This document shows positions 57,844 to 64,000 of a stretch of 64,000 bases of DNA, piece by piece. Position 1 is the stretch's first letter. The number at the start of each line of letters is the position of its first letter. The notes under the pieces were generated by a model. That model did no database searches and was not told the origin of the DNA. It worked only from the letters and a program-made list of their open reading frames with translations. Both the position numbers and the translations under genes were made by a program. Location: contig JAMRYE010000010.1 in assembly GCA_024082115.1 (NCBI GenBank), positions 1,984,001 through 2,048,000 on the forward strand, in the 5' to 3' direction. This stretch comes from Rhinocladiella similis. Lineage: Eukaryota; Ascomycota; Eurotiomycetes; Chaetothyriales; Herpotrichiellaceae.

Positions 57844-57945
57844 CATGAACAAGGCTATCATGACTTGAACATGACCAACTACCATGACCACCACCACGGC
57901 GACGGCAACGAAAGCGAGGACTCTGACATGTACAGTTCCTCTTAG
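49446..57945 (+). CDS. Giant repetitive Gln/Glu/Arg- and Ser-rich protein, two exons
   Basis: Exon 1 is open from 49,446 and splices at 55,059/55,121. The GTAAGT donor and CTCAAG acceptor give a 61-bp intron with a CTAAT branch, and skip the TGA at 55,068. Exon 2 runs to TAG at 57,943-57,945, giving 2,812 codons. No enzyme or binding domain is recognised. Blocks in order: acidic/Pro-rich with EPVQSTSEPVPSTS repeats (residues ~290-400); a long Gln/Arg/Glu coiled-coil-like region with ~45-residue repeats around GETPILLLQ and VQQQGLAQEQ (~500-1,070); GDEQTVSGLEG / PLDEM repeats (~1,080-1,400); SSDEGVSSQ repeats (~1,415-1,660); Ser/Pro (SSGVPAPPSS); five 14-residue ATTSISISHSEQST repeats after the intron; SQSQSQ, GHGRG, acidic and poly-Ala tracts. 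Function unknown; a scaffold or cell-surface/nuclear low-complexity protein are equally possible. Two dispersed-repeat copies are in frame. Confidence 0.7.
55397..55600 (+). repeat. 42-bp in-frame repeat, five copies
   Basis: GCAACAACGTCAATCTCTAT then CAGTCACAGTGAACAGTCTA repeats in near-identical 42-bp steps, encoding 14 residues each. Copies 1-3 are almost identical; the fifth is diverged. It lies at the start of exon 2 of the giant gene. Confidence 0.9.
55983..56255 (+). repeat. Two forward copies of the dispersed GATC-core repeat inside the giant gene
   Basis: Cores at about 55,985-56,030 (GCGCGGAGAGGGATCAACC, CTGCCAATGACAGC) and 56,209-56,250 (GCGCCGAGAAGGATCACCC, GTCTACCAATCACACC), separated by ACAATCACAATC-type sequence. 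They translate as RGEGSTTESANDS and RREGSPMSSTNHT within the open frame. Confidence 0.78.
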
Positions 57946-58640
57946 CACTCCTTGACCGGCATTCACTTCTTGTCTTGTCTGGCCTTGTCCTGTCTTCTCT
58001 TCTCTTCTCTCTTCTACGGACTCGACGACAGGTACTGGACTTGACGGGCACTCGACTTGACGGCGGCACTCGACGGTGGCAAGGGGACAACTCAAGAGGG
58101 TGGGGGTTTGGTGATGGGTGTTTCTCTTCTCTCCTTTGCCAGCCTACGACTTTGTTTTTCTCCCACTTTCTCTCCTTTCTGTACACGTGTGTGTGTGTGT
58201 GTGTCTGGTTATGTTTGGACGGTGTCGGTATGGGTGTTGGTGTTTGATCTTGGACTTGGACTTGGTGTTGGATTTGGTGTTGGATTTGGTGTTGGATTTG
58301 GTGTTGGATTTGGTGTTGGATTTGGTGTTGGATTTGGTGTTGGATTTGGTGTTGGATTTGGTGTTGGATTTGGTGTTGGATTTGGTGTTGGATTTGGTGC
58401 TGGTGTTGGTGTTGGTGTTGGTCATGGTTTTGGATTGCACTGCGCTCTTTCGCTGTCTTTCAGAGTCGGCTTCGGACTGCTGTTGGTCTTCAGTCTACGT
58501 TGGTCAGTCACTTAGTAGCCCAGTCATCTCAAATGGTACGGAAGGAGTCCAATGATTGTTTTTTGATCTGCTTGCTCCCCCCTTTTGTTAACGACCATAC
58601 CCGATACATGATACATGATACTACACAACAATGTCGTCAA
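57946..58640. repeat. 3' flank of the giant gene with a 12-bp minisatellite
   Basis: After the stop comes a TCTTCTCTTC-rich stretch, then (GT)n at 58,185-58,205. A 12-bp array GTTGGATTTGGT, about eleven near-perfect copies, follows at 58,262-58,400. The array keeps a Val-Gly-Phe-Gly frame open on the plus strand and a Thr-Lys-Ser-Asn frame on the minus strand; neither is accepted as a gene. Confidence 0.85.
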
Positions 58641-58880
58641 CCAATGAACAATCACAATCACAATCACAATGAAAATGTAAAAGTGTGCAAAATCAGCACA
58701 AGACAAACAAAATGTGCCTGCGTGCCGAGAAGGATCAACGACGTCGCCCACCAATGACAAAAACAATCACAATGATCAATCACAATGAAACCCAGAGACT
58801 GGATCATCATCACAAGATGTATCACTACACCGAGAAGGGTCAACAATCTTGTTTACCAATGAAACAATGACAATGAAAAC
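58640..58880 (+). repeat. Two forward copies of the dispersed GATC-core repeat
   Basis: Cores at about 58,722-58,760 (GTGCCGAGAAGGATCAACG, CACCAATGACAA) and 58,828-58,870 (CACCGAGAAGGGTCAACAA, TTTACCAATGAAACA), ~105 bp apart. Both sit in ACAATCACAATC-type DNA and are preceded by CACAAGA(T/C). Confidence 0.8.
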
Positions 58881-59319
58881 ACAGAGTGTGAACTAATCAT
58901 GTCGTCTTCTGTCAATCGCACAATCACAATCACAGAATCATATCTCGCTGGACTTTAGACGTTCAAGTCGCCGTGTGGATGGGGCCATGATAGTCTTTGT
59001 CAATGTGTTTGGCGTCCTGGGCACAGTAGCCAGTCCCTGAAGAATGGTATAGGTAACATGATGCGACGAGGCAGTGCACTCTTGAACGAAAAGACCCCCG
59101 GCTGGTCAAAGTATCTGGAAATTCGAAACACACTGCTCAAAGTTGGCGTGCCGACCAAGGCACAACTTGTCGTCGTCACCTTGGTTCGAATTCGTATTGC
59201 CGAACCTTGCATATACGACGAATATGGAGATACAATGTGCGAACGAACTCCATCTACACCTAGCGCGATAAAAGCACAAGTACATGTGTGTTTCTTTCTG
59301 CCTCCATCTATCAAACCGA

Positions 59320-60243
59320 GTGATTTGATGAGTATGACCGTTTGCCGCTTCGAGCGTTGTGGTCATGTAACGAATATCCATGAATGCTTCGTTGATAATG
59401 GAGAGCTTTGACATTGAAAGTGGCTTGGTGCGTTTTGTGAAAGTCGGGATGGTGCGAGAAGAGCAATGGTGGATTTGATTGTCGGCCACAATGTGTGTGT
59501 GTGTGTGAGACGGGTGAATGGTACATTCCCGCTCTCTTCAAGAACGATGTCAAAGTCGTTATAGTGTGCCAAATGGTGTTGTACTGACCAATATACTTCG
59601 GCGTGAGTCGTCAACATGGCAATTTCCCCCCTGCTTCTTGGAGGACTCAGTAGATGGGTCCTCCAGCAAGTTTGAATACATTCCCCGACCTCGAGTATGT
59701 TCCTCCAACGATCACTATTTCATCAAAGTCGACGTCGATGTGTCTAATTCATCTTTCCTTTGCGACAGGTAATCTAGAGTGTCCCGTGTTCTTTTGATGT
59801 GTCGAAAGACGCGCTGGAGCACGCCACTTGATGATGCGGTGAGGGCCACTCAAGAAGCGACTCGAGGTCCTCGACGCAAAGGCTATATCTGGTCGGATCC
59901 CGGTCATCAGATACATCAGTGCGCTAATTGCCGAACCATGGCGGGCCTTGACACTGTCATCTAATTCATGGGTGTCGATTTTGCTTGACATTCTTTCATG
60001 CAGAAATCGGACAAGATCTTATGAATGTGTCCCTGCTGGTGCAGAGATTGCGGATCCATCATCGTAGTAGTCGAACTGGATCTCTAGGAAGGGAGCCTGG
60101 GGGGTTTCTAAATCGCTCATCTTGAACTCGGATTCAAGAGTATCCTTGATATCCCTGATTTCTTGCTCGCTGGCTTTGACAACGGGGAAATCAACCTTCA
60201 TCATCTGTTTGTTTCTTGTTCTTGTTCTTGTTCTATCAGTCAA
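59320..60243 (-). mobile_element. Ty1/copia-type retrotransposon remnant (RT end and RNase H)
   Basis: Minus-strand pieces follow the order of a copia pol C-terminus. DIKDTLESEFKMSDLE and FLEIQFDYYDDGS (60,155-60,050) come first. After a frameshift come SLHQQGHIHKILSDF and AKSTPMN, then SALMYLMTGIRPDIAFA (59,925-59,875), the conserved RT tail. Next are GNVFKLAGGPIY (about 59,690-59,655), THAEVYWSVQ and then ADNQ, HHPDFHK and FMDIRYMTTTLEAANG (59,480-59,340), the RNase H end. At least four frameshifts separate the pieces. Gag, protease, integrase and the YVDD active-site part are missing, and no LTR could be delimited. The upstream edge coincides with an AGAACAAGAACAAGAA tract like the one beside the repeat at 12.5 kb. 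Confidence 0.78.
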
Positions 60244-60249
60244 CTCTCC

Positions 60250-61290
60250 TCATTCTCGAAGAGTACCCCTGAAACTCCATAGTGACAGCAGCAAGCAGTT
60301 CATCTCTAAATGGGTCAGAACGGTGGAATTCGTGTTAACGTGCAGCGAGGGAATTGCCAAGAGGCTGGCGAGGTGTTCCAGAGTCTGTGAAACGATGCAT
60401 GGTGCTGATATGCGGTCGTTTTCTGAGAGCTGGAAAGACAAAAGTGCCAATTCAAGACAACAGTGCGTATTAGCTTGCTGTATCCTCCAAAGGAGTGGCT
60501 CCTGGTGGCAAACGCCCCGAATGAGCTCCGTGTTCTTTTCAGGGAGCGGCAAGCCGACTGTAAGGACTTGGGCCGTCGCTTGGTACTGTAGTGTATCCTG
60601 GCGGCTTTGGCTAGCCGCATATCGTGCTAGGAACGCGGAAATGCGACAAGAGGTGCGTTGCGGCTGCCAGCCGCTCTCATCCGTATGGTCAAGAACGATA
60701 AGGCGACGCAGATCGACAAGGTTTTCGATACTGCTCCAGCAGGCAAAATTCCAAAAATCTGCGCCACAGCCACCACGCATCTGACGGCGAATGCGGTCGA
60801 GTAGCCGGACAGTGGGCTCCGAGGTGAGCGAACAAGGCGAGAATCCAGGTCCTGGTGTTGGGAACGCGCTCGCCCAAGATAAGAGGAGGATGCAAATGGT
60901 AGCATCACTGTCTCTACCATGGTCTTGGTCTTTGTGATTGGCAGATAACGCAGCTGATCAATCCCATGATGGTCCAGTCTCTGCGGTTGAATTATCCCCC
61001 ACGTATCCGTTGGTCCGCGTTGACATCCCGCATCCAGCTTATCGCCGGTAGAGGAGCCGGGGCGATGCTGGACTCTTATCGGCGCACAATTCCGTAGCGT
61101 GACTTGAGAACCTGACGATCCCTTCCTTTTCACCCCATATTGTTCGCCCCTTTGCACGACGTCGTCGAGACCCCCCAAGATACATTGCCATCACCATTGC
61201 ATCTCTCATACGAATTCACCATCCGAGCCGCCAATTCGAATGCCATCTGCCGCTGCCGCTGCCGCTGCCGACAATATCCCGCACCATTTC
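60250..61290. other. No recognised gene; upstream region of the Zn2Cys6 regulator
   Basis: The minus strand is open for 176 codons (60,250-60,780) and the plus strand for 220 codons (60,122-60,784) over the same DNA, and neither shows a known domain. A weak dispersed-repeat-like piece (TTTGTGATTGGCAGATAACG) lies at 60,931-60,950. Positions 61,249-61,270 carry a GCCGCT repeat just before the regulator's start. The 5' leader and promoter of the regulator are presumably here. Confidence 0.4.
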
Positions 61291-61291
61291 C

Positions 61292-64000
61292 ATGCCCAGG
61301 GCAGAGTTCCCGCGCCCAAATCGTCCTCACACACCCAGGTCTACAGCCCGCCATGACGAGCCCAGGCAAGAAGCCGCCATATCGAAGCGTAGACAGCCCA
61401 AAAGCCGTGCCGGTATGCTGTGCTCGTTGTTTGGAGGCTGCCGTTCATTGTTGATGCTCGGTTGCCAGGCACGCCAATGACCTGAATTGTGCTAATGCAT
61501 GCGGTGTCAGGCTGCAACACATGCCGGGCCCGGCGCATGAAATGCGATGGTAAGTCTTGGTGAACTAGCAGGTGCAGAAAAGAACTCTTTTCATTGCCAT
61601 GAAGAGATCAGAATCTATGATCGCGCAACAAGTGCCATGACTCGCTTGACACGTGATTGCGTGCCACGTGATTACGGGCCACATGATTACGAGCCACGTG
61701 ACCATGCCTGCAACATGTCTCGACTGCGTGCGAAGTCACTGCTCTGCCCGTCGAGGTTGGTTTCGTGTCAAGAGCGACAGGGTCTCTCGTCTCTCGCCCA
61801 CGATATCTTCTTCCCGCTGCAGACACGAACGAGTGTATCGGTGGACCTGCTGACCGCTTCCAGAATCGAAACCGTCCTGCTTGCAATGTAGAGACCGAGG
61901 TGTCGAATGTGGTGGGTACTCGAGGGAACTGAAGTGGAAGTTGGTGGGCGATCAGCCCAGGGAAGAGAGACGGTCTGATAGTATGTACACACCCCTCGAG
62001 CCACACCCGGTGTGCCGATCTGAACGTGTGCGACAGTGGCACTGACTTGTTTTCAGAAAGGCCGTCTCACGGCCCCGAGGCCTTGTCCGCGGAAGGTGTA
62101 TCTCGGCCCTTCTACAAGGATGTCACGCCTGATGACCCGACGACAACCTTGCCCATGCAACCCGACACGAGCTTGAGGGTGGAAACCACTGGGATCAACA
62201 GCCCACCGCCGATGTCGCGAGAGGCGCTCGGGCCTTCGTTGCAGCATGGCCAATTATTCGACTTTACGAACGTCGATTTCGATCCTGACTTCTTCCTGGG
62301 TGACGAAAACATGGAATTTCATGTGCCTACCAACTTGGGTTCCCTCGCCAACACGCCGTTTGACCAGTCATCGGGACACGTCACCGCCCATCGTACGCTT
62401 CCCTTGATGACGACGGCAAATACCGACACGGACGTTGAAAAATCACCCGGCTTCGCCGACTCGATCTTCTCGGCAGGCTACAGGCCGCAGGACTTGGGGG
62501 ATATTCCGCATGACGGTGTGAGCATTCCGTGGGCACCCGATGACTTGCACGGCGCCGCTGCGTCTGCCCCGGGCCAGCAGAATCCCCAAATTGAAAAGCC
62601 TGACGCGCACAATGTCCTGAGCAAGCAGTCGGCCTCTCTGTCGGATACCCCGGGTATGGTCAAGCATCTTTTCGATCATCAGCTCTGCGCGGTTCTTTCC
62701 ATTAAGGACGATCATACCACCAACCCATGGCGAGTTCATGTGTGGCCATTGGCTGACAATTGTCCAGCGCTGTACCACGCTCTTGCGGCCATGACGTATT
62801 TGTACTTGAGCAATTCGCAACCGCAGTTACGCGCGACTGGCTTGAGTCATTCCCAGGCCAGCCTGCAGGCTCTTGCAGAAAACGAAGGCAAGGCTGACCT
62901 ATCTCTTGAGCAGTCTCTCGCCGCTAGATTGGCTCTCGCCTTCGCAGGAGGATGGGACTCGGAATCCAATTCTCTGGGCATCGAGCATGTCAGGATTGCC
63001 GGACAGCTTGTTCGAGATGCTTTCCACAAGCATCAGGCGACGAACCTTACGGGTGACGACCTGGACCGCCTGAAGTTCCTGGCGCGCACTTGGATGTACA
63101 AGGATGTCATGATGCGCTTGACGACCTCACATGGTGGTGGACCTGTTGAAGTAGACTTCATGACCGCCTCCATTGAGCTTGATGCTTTGCCAAGGGATCA
63201 TCAGCTTGACCCCTTGCTGGGTTGTGCCATCACGCTGTTCCCGCTGATCGGGCGTCTGACCGATATCATCCGAGCCGTTCGACGAAGATCAGAGAAACAC
63301 AACTCACCGTCCATAATCTCCCGGGGCGCAGAACTGCGGATGGCCATCGAAGGTTGGAGTCCGTCGTTTGATCCGCAGCAGGCAGGGGGTCTCACTCCGC
63401 ACGTCTCTGATGCCATCCAGACGGCCGAAGCTTATCGCTGGACGGTCCTGCTGCTACTGAGGCAGGCAGTGCCGGAACTGCCGTGGGTCCATTCGTTTTG
63501 GGAAATGGCAGAGAAGGTCTCCATCTACCTTGCAACCATCCCCGTGACCTCCCCAACGATGATCGTGCACGTTTTCCCGTTCATGGCCATTGGCGGTGAG
63601 GCTTTCGACGAAGATGATCGCGACTGGATCTTTCAGCGATGGGATCACATGTACAAGCGAATGCCCCTCGCAACCTTGGACAAGTGTAGGAAAGTTTGCC
63701 AGGAGGTCTGGCGGAGGAGGGACGCGTTTGAAGCGCAATTAGGAGTCTGCCCGAGCTGTGGCGCTTACCGGCTCAGTTCCTCCGGAATCACTCCTCCAAC
63801 GGATTCCTCAACACCGGCGGCGGGCGGGTCAGCTGCCTCTCCGAATGAAGGCGAGCAAGGTAGCCGTCGTTGTCGATGTGGTTCGACGACCAAGATCACC
63901 TCGCCCGCGTCCGATTTCCCAGATTCGTTGGCATTCAAGAAGGGGGTGGACAACATCACTCGCGCGGGCAACCTGGCTTACACAGTTCGAGGGAATTTGC
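61292..64000 (+). CDS. Zn2Cys6 fungal-specific transcription factor (3' end outside window)
   Basis: A nuclear regulator with an N-terminal binuclear zinc cluster. Exons: 61,292-61,412, 61,511-61,549, 61,864-61,980 and 62,057 to the window end; introns of 98, 314 and 76 bp all have GT-AG ends (GTATGC, GTAAGT, GTATGT donors). Splicing gives KSRAGCNTCRARRMKCDE then SKPSCLQCRDRGVECGGY. The six cysteines are at residues 42, 45, 52, 59, 62 and 69 (C-x2-C-x6-C-x6-C-x2-C-x6-C). Basic residues KRRQPK precede the cluster. Exon 4 stays open for 648 codons and carries a Fungal_trans_2-like domain starting near residue 290 (GMVKHLFDHQLCAVLS; PALYHALAAMTYLY). Near the end are two Cys pairs (CPSCG, CRCG). 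The protein is at least 740 residues. The start is the first in-frame ATG; no target is deducible. The third cysteine and the fourth are split by intron 2. Confidence 0.9.
61649..61703 (+). promoter_or_regulatory. Four 15-bp-spaced CACGTGA-like sites inside intron 2 of the regulator
   Basis: CACGTGATTGCGTGC, CACGTGATTACGGGC, CACATGATTACGAGC and CACGTGACC begin at 61,650, 61,665, 61,680 and 61,695, an exact 15-bp period. Three contain the E-box CACGTG. The arrangement could bind bHLH or bZIP regulators, or be only a small minisatellite. Confidence 0.55.

Noticed and set aside
57569..58186. 205-codon minus-strand ORF rich in Arg, Ser and His
   Set aside because: It is a shadow of the Gly/Asp/Ala-rich C-terminus of the giant gene.
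60122..60784. 220-codon plus-strand ORF with a hydrophobic N-terminus
   Set aside because: The start overlaps the antisense strand of the copia relic, the hydrophobic run comes from the TTCTTGTTCTTG tract, and no domain is visible.

Overview
The window looks like a chromosome segment of a filamentous ascomycete, most likely a sordariomycete. Genes carry short GT-AG introns of about 50-95 bp, there is a Zn2Cys6 regulator, and a MAT1-1 idiomorph with an alpha-box gene (MAT1-1-1) beside MAT1-1-2, a gene typical of Sordariomycetes. Base composition is close to balanced, so the repeats are not extremely AT-rich.

Layout. Positions 1-9,400 hold almost no recognisable gene and are dominated by tandem arrays, including an ~85-bp satellite in two blocks at 4.7-5.2 and 7.4-8.3 kb. 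From 9.4 to 17.3 kb lies a graveyard of broken metabolic genes on the minus strand: an MFS permease of the allantoate-permease type, a fungal-specific transcription factor, a full-length but frameshifted histidinol-dehydrogenase-family gene and a short-chain dehydrogenase remnant. A LINE gag remnant and a sugar-transporter fragment on the plus strand are interleaved with them. From 17.3 to 34 kb there are mosaic dispersed repeats, a ~1.2-kb direct duplication (19.4 and 28.2 kb), several unrelated tandem arrays with ~95-110 bp units, a second sugar-transporter fragment and many micro- and minisatellites. From 34 to 42.9 kb there are hairpins, a 50-bp array and a striking 2.2-kb CTAG-rich array with almost no open frame.

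The MAT1-1 locus occupies 42.9-46.0 kb: MAT1-1-2 (minus) and MAT1-1-1 (plus) diverge from a shared ~350-bp promoter. The usual flanking genes APN2 and SLA2 were not recognised anywhere in the window. From 47.6 to 57.9 kb runs one very large low-complexity coding region: a 599-codon frame, one in-frame TAG, then a two-exon frame of 2,812 codons with many internal repeats. The two parts are probably one gene of about 3,400 codons. After another repeat-rich stretch comes a decayed copia-type reverse transcriptase/RNase H (59.3-60.2 kb, minus). Last is a Zn2Cys6 transcription factor with four exons (61.3 kb onward), which runs off the window end.

The genes that look functional are MAT1-1-1, MAT1-1-2 (3' end unresolved), the giant low-complexity gene and the Zn2Cys6 regulator. 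A short dispersed repeat with a GCCGAGAAGGATCAACGAC core recurs at least 13 times in both orientations across the window, and two copies lie inside the coding frame of the giant gene. All identifications are by eye from the sequence; no database search was run.
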